Source: an uncultured Mycoplasmatota bacterium
Lineage (GTDB): Bacteria; Bacillota_I; Bacilli_A; RF39; UBA660
Assembly: GCA_900549625.1 (NCBI GenBank)
Contig: URPE01000012.1
Location: 1-31,517 of the forward strand
Direction of reading: 5' to 3'
DNA: 31,517 nt
Shown: one piece after another, positions 7,447 through 15,676 of the stretch
Position numbering within the stretch: the stretch's first letter is position 1
Layout of the letters: the number at the start of each line of letters is the position of its first letter
Notes under the pieces: generated by a model
The model's input: only the letters and a program-made list of their open reading frames with translations
What the model was told of the DNA's origin: nothing
Databases searched by the model: none
Program-made: the position numbers and the translations under genes

Positions 7447-7821
7447 ATGACTGAAGATAAACAAGAAAAAATAATTGTAGAAAGAAATAAAAAAATAGCT
7501 GAGTTAAAGTTAAATGCTGAAAATTTAAAAAAAATTAAAAAAGAGTTTCAAAACCATCTTTGTTGGAATTGTCAAAATGGTTATCCTGATAAATGTGTAA
7601 AGGTTGCGATGCCAGAAAAAGTAGAAATAGGTAAGTATCCTTTTATTAATAGTGGTTATCAAGAATATATGTTAAATACTTTTACTAATCGTTTGGTAGT
7701 TGAAACATTTGTTGTAACAGATTGTGATAATTTTGTAACTACAAATGAAAAAATTTTTACTAAAAATTCAGTTAAGGAAAATAGAGAAGCTATTAAATTA
7801 GCAAGAAAAATTAATAAATAA
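7447..7821 (+). CDS. Hypothetical protein with a C-x-x-C motif
   Basis: The product is 124 residues. The first third is a Lys/Glu-rich helix likely to be a short coiled coil. A C-W-N-C motif lies near residues 39-42, followed by K-C-V-K and later D-C-D, so four cysteines could bind a metal. GGGAG lies upstream, within the end of the previous gene, and only 3 nt separate the two genes, suggesting translational coupling. I do not recognise the family. No terminator is evident between this gene and the rpsO promoter. Confidence 0.75.
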   Translation: MTEDKQEKIIVERNKKIAELKLNAENLKKIKKEFQNHLCWNCQNGYPDKCVKVAMPEKVEIGKYPFINSGYQEYMLNTFTNRLVVETFVVTDCDNFVTTNEKIFTKNSVKENREAIKLARKINK

Positions 7822-7851
7822 CATAATTTAACAAAAATGTATCAAAATAAT

Positions 7852-7880
7852 TTGACTAGGGATTGTTTTTATAATATACT
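7852..7880 (+). promoter_or_regulatory. Promoter of rpsO
   Basis: TTGACT (7852-7857), 17-bp spacer, TATACT (7875-7880). It is followed by a leader of about 83 nt, longer than most leaders in this window. That leader is a place where S15 autoregulation could act, but I cannot fold it confidently by eye. Confidence 0.7.
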
Positions 7881-7969
7881 ATTCCAGTAAGAAGTTTTTC
7901 TGTGGATATTATGGACCTCTTTCATATACCTATGGATAGACGGATAATTAAAATAAAGGAGGATTTATT

Positions 7970-8239
7970 ATGGCAATGACTAAAGAAAGAAAAACTGAAA
8001 TTATTAAAGAATTTCAAAAAGACAAGAATGATGTTGGATCAACACAAGTTCAAGTTGCTCTTTTAACAGAAGAAATTAATAATTTAACAGAACACTTTAG
8101 AACACATATTCATGATTATCATTCAAAACGTGGTTTACAAAAAATGGTAGGTAGAAGAAAAAAACTTTTAGCTTACTTAAAAAGAACTGATGTTGTTGAA
8201 TATCGTGAATTAATTAAAAAATTAAATTTAAGAAAATAA
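7970..8239 (+). CDS. rpsO: 30S ribosomal protein S15
   Basis: S15 is a primary 16S rRNA-binding protein of the small-subunit platform. The 89-residue length is exactly typical. Family signatures are visible: the G-S-T-Q-V-Q-V-A-L-L-T segment, H-x-H-D-Y-H-S-K-R-G-L, and M-V-G-R-R-K-K-L-L-A-Y-L-K. The AAAGGAGG ribosome site (7957-7963 region) is strong. The gene is followed by pnp, the classic rpsO-pnp order, with a weak hairpin terminator between them that would lower but need not abolish read-through. Confidence 0.97.
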   Translation: MAMTKERKTEIIKEFQKDKNDVGSTQVQVALLTEEINNLTEHFRTHIHDYHSKRGLQKMVGRRKKLLAYLKRTDVVEYRELIKKLNLRK

Positions 8240-8242
8240 TTA

Positions 8243-8272
8243 AAAGGCACGTTGTTTTTAGTGTCTTTTTTT
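8243..8272 (+). terminator. Terminator/attenuator between rpsO and pnp
   Basis: AAAGGCAC (8243-8250) pairs with GTGTCTTT (8261-8268) with one G-U pair, then a run of T. No separate pnp promoter is obvious, so partial read-through is likely. Confidence 0.7.
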
Positions 8273-8290
8273 CTATTAGTAGGAGGAAGT

Positions 8291-10441
8291 ATGAAAAAAG
8301 AGTTTACATTAGAGTTTTATGGAAGAAAAATTGTTGTTGAAACTGGTTGGCTTGCTAAACAAGCAAATGGGTCTTGTTTAGTACGTTATGGAGATACGGT
8401 TGTTTTAACAGCTTCTGTTATGGGTAAAACAGAGATTACACAAGATTTTTTTCCTTTACAAGTTTTATATCAAGAAAAATTATATTCTGTAGGTAAGATA
8501 CCTGGGGGATTTATTAAAAGAGAGGGAAGACCTGCAGATGAAGCTACCCTTGCGGCTCGTATTATTGATAGACCTTTAAGACCAATGTTTGATGAAAATT
8601 TAAGACAAGAAATACAAGTAGTTAATACGGTTTTATCAGTTGATCAAGATAATTCACCGGTAATGACAGCTTTACTTGGTTCATCACTATCACTTGGAAT
8701 ATCTGAAATTCCATTTGATGGGCCAGTTTCTGGTGTTGTTGTTGGTAAGGTTGGTAAAGAGTTTATTATTAATCCAACTGTCGAAGAATTAGAAAATTCA
8801 TGCCTTAATTTAACAGTTGCGGGTACTAAAGACGCTATTTGTATGGTTGAAGCAGGAGCACATGAATGTAGTGAAAAACAAATGCTTGATGCGATTATGT
8901 TTGGGCATGAAGCAATTAAAAAGTTGTGTGCTTTTCAAGAAGAAATAATTAAAGAAATAGGTAAAGAAAAAGTATTAGTTTACAGTGCAACGCTTGATGA
9001 AGAGTTAGTAAATTTAGTAAAAGAATATGCTTATGATAACTTAGTTAAGGCTATTCAAATTAAAGATAAGTTAGCTAGTTATGAAAAAGTAGAAGAAATT
9101 AAAAATGAGACGATGAGTCATTTTGAAGAATTGTTTGCTAATGAAGAAAAAGATTTAAGTGAATTTAAAAATGTAGCTAAGATTTTACATAACTTAGAAG
9201 CAGATGCTGTAAGAGATTTAATAACAGATAAACATATTCGCCCTGATGGCCGTAAAATGGATGAGATAAGACCACTTGATGCAATGGTAGATTTATTACC
9301 AAGAACACATGGGTCAGCTGTATTTACAAGGGGTCAAACACAAAGTCTTGCTACTACAACACTTGGAGCAATTGGAGAACATCAAATACTTGATGGCTTA
9401 GGTATTGAAGATGCTAAAAGGTTTATGTTGCATTATAATTTTCCAGCTTTTAGTGTAGGAGAAACGGGTCGTTATGGATCACCTGGAAGAAGAGAAATTG
9501 GTCATGGTGCTTTAGGAGAAAGAGCTTTATCGGCTGTTATACCTAGTGAAGAAGAATTTCCATATACCATTCGAGTTGTATCAGAAATACTAGAAAGTAA
9601 TGGTTCTTCAAGTCAAGCAACTATTTGTGCTGGGTGTCTATCACTTATGGCTGCTGGTGTGCCAATAAAAGCTCCAGTTGCGGGAATTGCAATGGGCCTT
9701 ATTACAAGCCGTGATGGTAAAAAACATACTATTTTAACTGATATTCAAGGGCTAGAAGATCACATGGGAGATATGGACTTTAAAGTAGCTGGTACGCGTG
9801 ATGGTATTACAGCTTTACAAATGGATATCAAAATTAAGGGTATTACTAAAGAAATATTAAAAGAAGCATTAGCCCAAGCTAAGAAAGCTCGTCTAGAAAT
9901 ATTAGATGTTATGAATGATTGCATAAGTAAGCCTCGTGCTACTTTAAGTCCATATGCACCAAAAATAGAAACATTCCAAATTAATCCAGAAAAAATTAAA
10001 GATGTTATTGGTCGTGGTGGCGAAATGATTACGAAAATCATATTAGAAGCAAGTAATGTTAAAACAGTAAATGATAAAGATGCTGTCAAGGTTGATTTAG
10101 AAGATGATGGCCGCGTTATAATTTATCATACCGATGCTTCCATTATTGCTAAAACAAAAGAAATGATTTTAAATGTTGTAAGAGAAGTAGAAGAAGACCA
10201 TATTTATACTGGTCGTGTTACAAAAGTAGAAAACTTTGGCTGCTTTGTCGAATTATGGCCAGGATGTGAGGGTATGGTTCATGTTTCTGAACTTGCACAT
10301 GAAAGAGTAAATAAACCTAGTGATATTGTAAGTGTTGGTGATGAAATAATAGTTAAAAGTAAAGGGTATGATAACCGAGGAAGACTAAATTTATCAAGAA
10401 AAGATGCTTTACCAAAACCACTAAAAAAAGATGCTAAATAA
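8291..10441 (+). CDS. pnp: Polyribonucleotide nucleotidyltransferase (PNPase)
   Basis: PNPase degrades RNA 3' to 5' by phosphorolysis and is a core part of the RNA-decay machinery. Domain order is complete over 716 residues. There are two RNase PH-like domains (the first with V-G-K-I-P-G-G-F-I-K-R-E-G-R-P, the second starting at R-P-D-G-R near 315 and containing S-P-G-R-R-E-I-G-H-G-A-L). A KH domain follows with the G-R-G-G loop, then an S1 domain (Y-T-G-R-V-T-K-V-E-N-F-G-C-F-V). ATG 8291 is chosen because AGGAGG is at 8281-8286; the frame stays open upstream to 8252, but that part lies in the terminator and has no homology. Convergent with the aminopeptidase gene. Confidence 0.97.
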   Translation: MKKEFTLEFYGRKIVVETGWLAKQANGSCLVRYGDTVVLTASVMGKTEITQDFFPLQVLYQEKLYSVGKIPGGFIKREGRPADEATLAARIIDRPLRPMFDENLRQEIQVVNTVLSVDQDNSPVMTALLGSSLSLGISEIPFDGPVSGVVVGKVGKEFIINPTVEELENSCLNLTVAGTKDAICMVEAGAHECSEKQMLDAIMFGHEAIKKLCAFQEEIIKEIGKEKVLVYSATLDEELVNLVKEYAYDNLVKAIQIKDKLASYEKVEEIKNETMSHFEELFANEEKDLSEFKNVAKILHNLEADAVRDLITDKHIRPDGRKMDEIRPLDAMVDLLPRTHGSAVFTRGQTQSLATTTLGAIGEHQILDGLGIEDAKRFMLHYNFPAFSVGETGRYGSPGRREIGHGALGERALSAVIPSEEEFPYTIRVVSEILESNGSSSQATICAGCLSLMAAGVPIKAPVAGIAMGLITSRDGKKHTILTDIQGLEDHMGDMDFKVAGTRDGITALQMDIKIKGITKEILKEALAQAKKARLEILDVMNDCISKPRATLSPYAPKIETFQINPEKIKDVIGRGGEMITKIILEASNVKTVNDKDAVKVDLEDDGRVIIYHTDASIIAKTKEMILNVVREVEEDHIYTGRVTKVENFGCFVELWPGCEGMVHVSELAHERVNKPSDIVSVGDEIIVKSKGYDNRGRLNLSRKDALPKPLKKDAK

Positions 10442-10468
10442 AAAGAACTTTTATAATAGTTCTTTTTT
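10441..10468. terminator. Bidirectional terminator between pnp and the aminopeptidase
   Basis: AAAAGAACT (10441-10449) pairs with AGTTCTTTT (10458-10466), with T's on the right and A's on the left, so it can serve both convergent genes. The aminopeptidase stop codon lies in the loop. Confidence 0.8.
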
Positions 10469-11716
10469 TGTATTTAAGAAAACTTTAAGCATTTTATATA
10501 ATTCATAAATATCTATTAGTGATGCTACTTCTAGGGAAGAGTGCATAGCAAGTTCACCTATACCTACTTCTAGTGATGGGATACTTACATGTCTTAGAGT
10601 TAAGGCACTTAAGGTAGAACCACCAGTTATATCATTTTTTAAAGTTGAATCTTGATACATTATATGTTCTTTATCACAAAGCATTTTAATTAAAGAAGAA
10701 AAGTAAGCATCAGTAGTAGAAGTTGCTTCTTTTATAATAGCAAATCCTTTGTTTAAATAGACTTTACCTGTTTCATCGGCTAGTTCTGGGTGGTTTGGGT
10801 GAACTGCATGAGTATTATCCGCACTTATTAATAAAGAATTAGATAAAGTGGAGGCAAGGGGTAAATTTAGGGAAGTACATATTCTTTTTAAAGTAGAAAT
10901 TAAAAAATCACTTTCTGCTCCTTCTCTTGTTAGACTGCCAATTTCTTCGTTATTAAAAGCACAGAAAACCAAAGCCTCTTTACTATCACTTTCTAAAAAA
11001 CTTTGCATGCTAGTAAAGACACTTGTTTGATTATCTATTCTAGGTGATAATAAGATCTCTTTTTTAAGACCTATTCTTTTAGGAGAAAAAGTTGAGTATA
11101 AGAAAAGTTCATAGTCACGGATTTTATCAGTCTTAGTTAGATTTAATTTTTCTTTTAATAACTTATCAAAATCACTTGTTTTATCACTTATTAAAAAGAA
11201 TGGTGTTAAATCGTTTTGAGCATTTAAATCTAAATTAGTATTGGCTTTATCATTTAGGTGAATGGCAACACTTGGGATAATGGCTATTTCTTCTTTTATA
11301 TCAATAATTTTCTTTAATAACTTATTATTTTTTTCAATAAAAATGCGACCGGCTAGAGAAAAAGGGGTATCTAAAAATCCGTAGTTTAAAATGCCACCAT
11401 AAGGCATAACGTTATGTTTTAAGTAATTATCTTTAATATAGACACCATTATTTTTTAAAAGAAGACTTGGTGTATCAGAGTGGGTTGTAATTATTTGGAA
11501 ACTAGAGACTCTATTCTTTACTTTAAAGGCTATAATACTAGCATCATTTCTGATTACAAAATAATTACCACTTAGGTCATTCCAAGTATCTGTTTCTTTT
11601 AGTTCTTGGAAGTTTGCTTCTAATAACTTTTCTTTAATTTTTTTAATACAAGTAAAAGCACAAGTAGAGTTTTTGATAAAATCAATTAAGTTTTCATTAA
11701 ATTTTTCTTTATTCAT
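10451..11716 (-). CDS. apeB: M18-family aminopeptidase
   Basis: This is a metallo-aminopeptidase (aspartyl aminopeptidase family) that removes N-terminal residues from peptides in the cytoplasm, usually as a dodecamer with two metal ions. The metal and catalytic motifs are present in order: T-T-H-S-D-T-P near residue 76, S-P-R-I-D-N near 227, F-N-N-E-E-I-G-S near 257, S-A-D-N-T-H-A-V-H-P-N-H-P-E near 304, and a final I-G-E-L-A-M-H-S-S-L-E near 390. The length of about 421 residues is normal. It is the only gene on the minus strand in this window. The start is uncertain: ATG 11716, ATG 11722 and GTG 11725 are in frame and none has a strong ribosome site. The symbol follows common usage for bacterial M18 enzymes. 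Confidence 0.92.
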   Translation of the reverse strand: MNKEKFNENLIDFIKNSTCAFTCIKKIKEKLLEANFQELKETDTWNDLSGNYFVIRNDASIIAFKVKNRVSSFQIITTHSDTPSLLLKNNGVYIKDNYLKHNVMPYGGILNYGFLDTPFSLAGRIFIEKNNKLLKKIIDIKEEIAIIPSVAIHLNDKANTNLDLNAQNDLTPFFLISDKTSDFDKLLKEKLNLTKTDKIRDYELFLYSTFSPKRIGLKKEILLSPRIDNQTSVFTSMQSFLESDSKEALVFCAFNNEEIGSLTREGAESDFLISTLKRICTSLNLPLASTLSNSLLISADNTHAVHPNHPELADETGKVYLNKGFAIIKEATSTTDAYFSSLIKMLCDKEHIMYQDSTLKNDITGGSTLSALTLRHVSIPSLEVGIGELAMHSSLEVASLIDIYELYKMLKVFLNTKKELL

Positions 11717-11759
11717 AAGCATCACATGTATATTTTAACCAAAAGTTTTCGCTTTATAC

Positions 11760-11788
11760 TTGATTTTTCTCTTAAAAAAGTGTAAAAT
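11760..11788 (+). promoter_or_regulatory. Promoter of pyk
   Basis: TTGATT (11760-11765), 17-bp spacer, TAAAAT (11783-11788). A strong AGAAGGAG ribosome site follows at 11801-11808. Confidence 0.7.
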
Positions 11789-11817
11789 TTTTCTTGTTTT
11801 AGAAGGAGTAGATATAT

Positions 11818-13227
11818 ATGAAAAAGACAAAAATAATCTGTAGTATTGGACCTGCTAGTAATGAAGCCGATGTTATGGAACAAATGGTATTAGCCGGTAT
11901 GAATGTGGCACGTATTAATTTTTCTCATGCCACTTTAGAAGAAAGACAAAAGGCTTTAGATTCAGTTCGTGAAGTAAGAAAAAGAACTGGTATGAATGTA
12001 GCTATTTTATGGGATACTAAAGGACCTGAATTTAGATGTGGTGTGATGGAAAATGATGGTATTGATTTAGTAGAAGGTAATACAGTTCGTTTAGTAAAAG
12101 AAAGTGTTACTGGTACTAGTGAAAGATTTTCTGTTAATCATCCAGAAGCAATTGATTCATTAGAAGTTGGTAATACTGTTTTACTTGAAAATGCTAAAAT
12201 GCGTTTAGAAGTTATTAGTAAAGAAAGTGATGGTGTTACTTGTAAGATCATTAGTGGGGGTCATTTAGGAAATCGTAAGAGTATGAGTGCTCCTGGTGTT
12301 AAATTAGATATTCCATTTATTGGTAAAGAAGATGAAGAAGATTTAATTTATGCTTGTGAACATGGAGGAGAATTTGTTGCTTTATCTTTTGTTAATACAC
12401 GAGAAGACGTTTTAGAAGCAAAAGAATTATTAAAAGCCCATGGTAGAGAAGATTTACAAATCATTTGTAAAATTGAAAGTGCTCTTGGTATTGAAAATTT
12501 AGATAGCATTTTAGATGTTGCTGATGGGGTTATGGTTGCTCGTGGGGACTTAGGTACAGAAATTCCTAGTGAAATTGTTCCTATTGAACAAAAGAAGATG
12601 ATTAAAGCATGTCGTCATAGAAATAAGATTTGTGTTGTTGCAACTGAAATGCTTGAAACTATGATGGAAAATGCTCGTCCAAAAAGAGCTGAAACAAGTG
12701 ATATTGCTAATGCTGTTTTAGATGGTACAGACGCTGTTATGTTATCAGGAGAGACAACAATGGGTAAACACCCTATTGAAACAGTAGCTGCTATGGCACG
12801 TATTTGTGAAGTCACTGAAAAATATGCAGATTACAATTATATTGAAGAAATGCGTTTTGTTGCTAATGCTCGTGATGCTATTGCTACGGCTGTAGTTGAT
12901 ACGGCAAATAGATTAAATGCTAAGTTAATTACTACTGCTACTGTACATGGTAGAACTGCTAAACTTATTTCTAATTTTAGACCAAAAGCACCAATTTTAG
13001 CTTTAACACCAAATGAAAAAGATGGTCGTAAGTTAATGCTTAATTATGGTATTTATCCAGTACTTATGCCTTTAATGAATTCAACTGATGAGGTTTTAGC
13101 TCATAGTGTTGATGCTGCTAAAAAGTTTGCTAAATTAGAAAAAGATGATATTGTTGTTATTACAGGTGGTTTTCCAAATAATGATGAAAATAGAACAACT
13201 AATTTAATGAAAATTGAAATTATTTAA
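11818..13227 (+). CDS. pyk: Pyruvate kinase
   Basis: Pyruvate kinase makes ATP and pyruvate from phosphoenolpyruvate and ADP, the last step of glycolysis. The 469 residues cover the A/B barrel and the C-terminal allosteric domain but lack the extra PEP-utiliser-like domain that many Bacilli enzymes carry at the C-terminus. Visible motifs are R-I-N-F-S-H near residue 34, D-T-K-G-P-E, the active-site I-C-K-I-E-S, V-A-R-G-D-L-G, and A-T-E-M-L-E-T-M with the following R-A-E-T-S-D-I-A-N-A. The gene is monocistronic with its own promoter; I see no clear terminator after it. With eno at 15677 it places two lower-glycolysis genes within 4 kb. Confidence 0.96.
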   Translation: MKKTKIICSIGPASNEADVMEQMVLAGMNVARINFSHATLEERQKALDSVREVRKRTGMNVAILWDTKGPEFRCGVMENDGIDLVEGNTVRLVKESVTGTSERFSVNHPEAIDSLEVGNTVLLENAKMRLEVISKESDGVTCKIISGGHLGNRKSMSAPGVKLDIPFIGKEDEEDLIYACEHGGEFVALSFVNTREDVLEAKELLKAHGREDLQIICKIESALGIENLDSILDVADGVMVARGDLGTEIPSEIVPIEQKKMIKACRHRNKICVVATEMLETMMENARPKRAETSDIANAVLDGTDAVMLSGETTMGKHPIETVAAMARICEVTEKYADYNYIEEMRFVANARDAIATAVVDTANRLNAKLITTATVHGRTAKLISNFRPKAPILALTPNEKDGRKLMLNYGIYPVLMPLMNSTDEVLAHSVDAAKKFAKLEKDDIVVITGGFPNNDENRTTNLMKIEII

Positions 13228-13256
13228 TTTGTTTTACACATAAATGACACTTTGCC

Positions 13257-13285
13257 TTGACTTGAAAAGTAATTTTATATAAAAT
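13257..13285 (+). promoter_or_regulatory. Promoter of the 13318 gene
   Basis: TTGACT (13257-13262), 17-bp spacer, TAAAAT (13280-13285). Confidence 0.75.
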
Positions 13286-13317
13286 AATATTAGATAAAAA
13301 AGAAATGAGGTTATTTT

Positions 13318-13704
13318 ATGGGAGATATTGTTATTGGAACAGAGACTGCTGGTTTTTGTGCTAATACTGCTAATATTTGGCAAGTAATTGGTTATGCTTT
13401 ACTAGTATTTAAAATTGTTATTCCGATTATTTTAATTGTTTGGGGTATGTTAGATTTAGGAAGAGCTGTTGTTGCTGCTAAAGATGACGAGATTAAGAAA
13501 GCGACAAAGTCACTTGCTATGCGTGCTGTAGCGGCTGTTGCAATATTTTTCTTGCCAACACTTATTGGCATAGTACTTGGACTTGTTTCTAACTTTGCTT
13601 CATCTGGAGCTAAAGAAGATTTTGATACTTGTCGTACATGTATGACTAGTCCTAATGATAGTACTTGTCAAAGTCTTGCTGAAGATGCATGGAATGGTAA
13701 TTAA
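13318..13704 (+). CDS. Small two-helix membrane protein, TrbC/VirB2-pilin-like
   Basis: The product is 128 residues with two hydrophobic helices (about 22-44 and 66-92) joined by a short charged loop. This is the topology of TrbC/VirB2 major pilins of type IV secretion systems, and the first-helix end and loop resemble that family. The N-terminus is short and has no classical long signal peptide. The C-terminal tail carries C-R-T-C and another Cys, which is unusual for VirB2. No other type IV secretion or conjugation gene is in the window, so a conjugation role is not supported; similar orphan proteins occur in small-genome Bacilli. It has its own promoter and terminator. Confidence 0.65.
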   Translation: MGDIVIGTETAGFCANTANIWQVIGYALLVFKIVIPIILIVWGMLDLGRAVVAAKDDEIKKATKSLAMRAVAAVAIFFLPTLIGIVLGLVSNFASSGAKEDFDTCRTCMTSPNDSTCQSLAEDAWNGN

Positions 13705-13732
13705 AAAAAGAAAGAAAAACTTTCTTTTTTTT
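13705..13732 (+). terminator. Terminator after the VirB2-like gene
   Basis: AAAAAGAAAG (13705-13714) pairs with CTTTCTTTTT (13720-13729) across an A5 loop and continues into T's. The next -35 box starts five bases after the stem. Confidence 0.8.
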
Positions 13733-13733
13733 C

Positions 13734-13762
13734 TTGACTTTTTATTAGTTATGGTTTAGGAT
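13734..13762 (+). promoter_or_regulatory. Promoter of the 13797 gene
   Basis: TTGACT (13734-13739), 17-bp spacer, TAGGAT (13757-13762). Confidence 0.7.
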
Positions 13763-13796
13763 AACTACTGTTTACACAGAGGGGGAGTGTGTGTTC

Positions 13797-15374
13797 ATGG
13801 TAAGTAGAGAAATAAATGTTCCAAATTTTATGCAGAGTAATAGTGATATGCCTGATATTCATGAAATTTTAGGTAAGGCTTATTTGAAGAGATTAGAAAG
13901 TATTAAGAGAGAGTTTGTAAAAAAATATAATCATGTAAATGTTTCACAAGCTATTTCATTGTCTCACTCATCTTTTAGCGAAGATGCAATACAGAAAATG
14001 AATAGACTAGATAAAGTTTTTATTAATGTGTATGGTAATGATGCTTTAGATAAAGTAAAACAACAAGAAAATGTTTTTACAGATTTATTTTATTTTAATG
14101 TTTTTCTTAAAGGGTTAGATATGAAATGGGATAAGTTTCTTAGTAGTAAAGTTAAAAATGGTAGTATGGATAATTTTGACTTTTTAAATTCGGCTGTAAA
14201 TAAAGTTAAAGTTTATTGGCATTTAAAAAGTAGTAAGTTTATTAAAGAGATTGAAAATGAAGTTGAAAGTTATGGTGTTGATGAAAAAGTAGTTAATGCC
14301 AATGTAATGAATACTCTTTTAGAAAAAATTAATGTAGTAAAAGAAAAAAATAAAAGTAAACTAGAAAATACAAAATGTATGGTTACTAAACATTTTTGTG
14401 ATGCAAAAAGAAAGTCTTGTGAATTATTTAAAACAATATCTTTTAAATTTGATGATATTAAGAAAAATAATGATGAAAAGACTATGAAAACTATAAATAC
14501 TTTGCAAGAGAAAACGTTAGAAGCTAAAAAGCAATTTAGTGTTAAAAAAGAAGGATTTAAAAGTAATATAGCAAGTAGTAAGCAAAAAGTAGTTAGTTAT
14601 TGCAATAATGCTTTAGAAAAGGGTAAAACGAAAATAAAACTTGCAAAATCAAAAGTTACTAGTTTAGTTAGTAGTAAAAAAGAAGATAATAGTAAAGTAG
14701 ATAATAATATTAAGAAAAAAATTAGAAATTCGGCTGTGGCTTTTGGTGTAGCAGTTGTGGGAATGTTAGCTTTTGTTGGGGCTAAGCGCGAATATGATAA
14801 GAATAAAGCTGAGAATGCTGTATCTGATTTTATAATTAAAACGGGTGAAGACAGCTTTACTACTATAAATGATATAGAAGAAGAACAAAATATTGTTAAT
14901 GATACTGATGAGTTAGAAACAAATAATAATATAGATGAAAAAACGGCAAGTGTTGTTACAGAAGATATAAGTATGAGTAATACTACTGACAGTGCATTAG
15001 AAGAAAATAGTAATACAAATACAGTAGAAGATGTTATTGTTGATGAAAATACAACATTTACACTTACAGATGATGCAGTTATATATAGTAAGGCTTCAGA
15101 TATAGGTACTAGTGATAAAGGTTATCAACCAAAGTATAAAGATGTAGAGAAAAGTGTTTATAAAATCATTTTTGATCTTGATGGCGAAACAATTTCAGTT
15201 TTAGCTAGTGATATAGACAGATGTTTAGAATTAAAAAAACAAGGAGCTACTGTGATAGGTGTTGGAGCTATTAATGATTCTTCTAAAACTAAAGATGGTG
15301 ATTATGTTTTGGAAGGTTATTATAGTGTTGATGAAATGGAAATTACTAATAATACTTTGACAAGAGTAAAATAA
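13797..15374 (+). CDS. Large Lys-rich coiled-coil protein with one membrane helix, unknown function
   Basis: The product is about 525 residues. The first 300 or so are Lys/Asn/Ser-rich, mostly helical in character with stretches likely to form coiled coil, and no signal peptide precedes them. One hydrophobic helix lies at about residues 308-328. An acidic Asp/Glu/Thr/Asn-rich linker of about 100 residues follows, then a compact final 80 residues (Y-K-I-I-F-D-L-D-G-E onward). The likely topology is a large cytoplasmic N-terminal part and a small external C-terminal domain; this is inference from charge. GGGAG at 13783-13787 supports ATG 13797, while GTG 13791 is an alternative. I do not recognise the family. 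It follows the VirB2-like gene but is transcribed separately. Confidence 0.75.
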   Translation: MVSREINVPNFMQSNSDMPDIHEILGKAYLKRLESIKREFVKKYNHVNVSQAISLSHSSFSEDAIQKMNRLDKVFINVYGNDALDKVKQQENVFTDLFYFNVFLKGLDMKWDKFLSSKVKNGSMDNFDFLNSAVNKVKVYWHLKSSKFIKEIENEVESYGVDEKVVNANVMNTLLEKINVVKEKNKSKLENTKCMVTKHFCDAKRKSCELFKTISFKFDDIKKNNDEKTMKTINTLQEKTLEAKKQFSVKKEGFKSNIASSKQKVVSYCNNALEKGKTKIKLAKSKVTSLVSSKKEDNSKVDNNIKKKIRNSAVAFGVAVVGMLAFVGAKREYDKNKAENAVSDFIIKTGEDSFTTINDIEEEQNIVNDTDELETNNNIDEKTASVVTEDISMSNTTDSALEENSNTNTVEDVIVDENTTFTLTDDAVIYSKASDIGTSDKGYQPKYKDVEKSVYKIIFDLDGETISVLASDIDRCLELKKQGATVIGVGAINDSSKTKDGDYVLEGYYSVDEMEITNNTLTRVK

Positions 15375-15380
15375 TTAAAT

Positions 15381-15403
15381 CTACAGAAATGTAGTTTTTT
15401 TTC
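15381..15403 (+). terminator. Terminator after the coiled-coil protein gene
   Basis: CTACA (15381-15385) pairs with TGTAG (15390-15394) across a short loop, followed by eight T. The same CTACA/TGTAG stem ends the SPFH gene near 31340. Confidence 0.65.
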
Positions 15404-15404
15404 T

Positions 15405-15584
15405 TGACAATCTTTTGCTTTATTTGGATATGCAGAACAAGTTATGCATGCAACTGCAAATAAGACTATGTCTAGTACAGGGACTTCAAAGGCGTTATAT
15501 GTTAGACCAACAATTTATTTAAAAAGCAATGTCCAAATATTAAGTGGAGAAGGTAGTAGTACGGATCCTTATTTTTTGGAATAA
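15405..15584 (+). pseudogene. C-terminal remnant of a lectin-like surface protein gene
   Basis: A 60-codon open stretch without a usable start reads L-F-G-Y-A, a variable part, then Y-V-R-P-T-I-Y-L-K-S-N-V and a G-E-G-S-S-T-D-P end before TAA 15582-15584. This matches the last 55 or so residues of the protein ending at 27232 (L-F-G-E-Y ... I-R-P-S-A-Y-L-K-S-S-V). There is no ribosome site. A good -35 box (TTGACA, 15404-15409) sits just before it without a convincing -10, suggesting that an old promoter was broken when this piece arrived or when its front was deleted. This stretch and the eno promoter fill the roughly 300 bases between the genes. Confidence 0.75.
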
Positions 15585-15620
15585 GTATATGGTTATTTGG
15601 TATTTTTTAAGAGAATTAGT

Positions 15621-15649
15621 TTGAAAAAATAATTAATGTGATTTATAAT
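15621..15649 (+). promoter_or_regulatory. Promoter of eno
   Basis: TTGAAA (15621-15626), 17-bp spacer, TATAAT (15644-15649). Confidence 0.75.
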
Positions 15650-15676
15650 TATGTTGTTAGAAAGAAGGAATATATT

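Noticed and set aside
13318..13704. Evidence for a conjugative element or type IV secretion locus
   Set aside because: Only a pilin-like small protein is present; no ATPase, coupling protein, relaxase or other channel gene is found in 31 kb, and the flanking genes are housekeeping.
15404..15409. A complete promoter at 15404
   Set aside because: TTGACA is perfect but no acceptable -10 lies 16-18 bp downstream; eno has its own promoter at 15621-15649.
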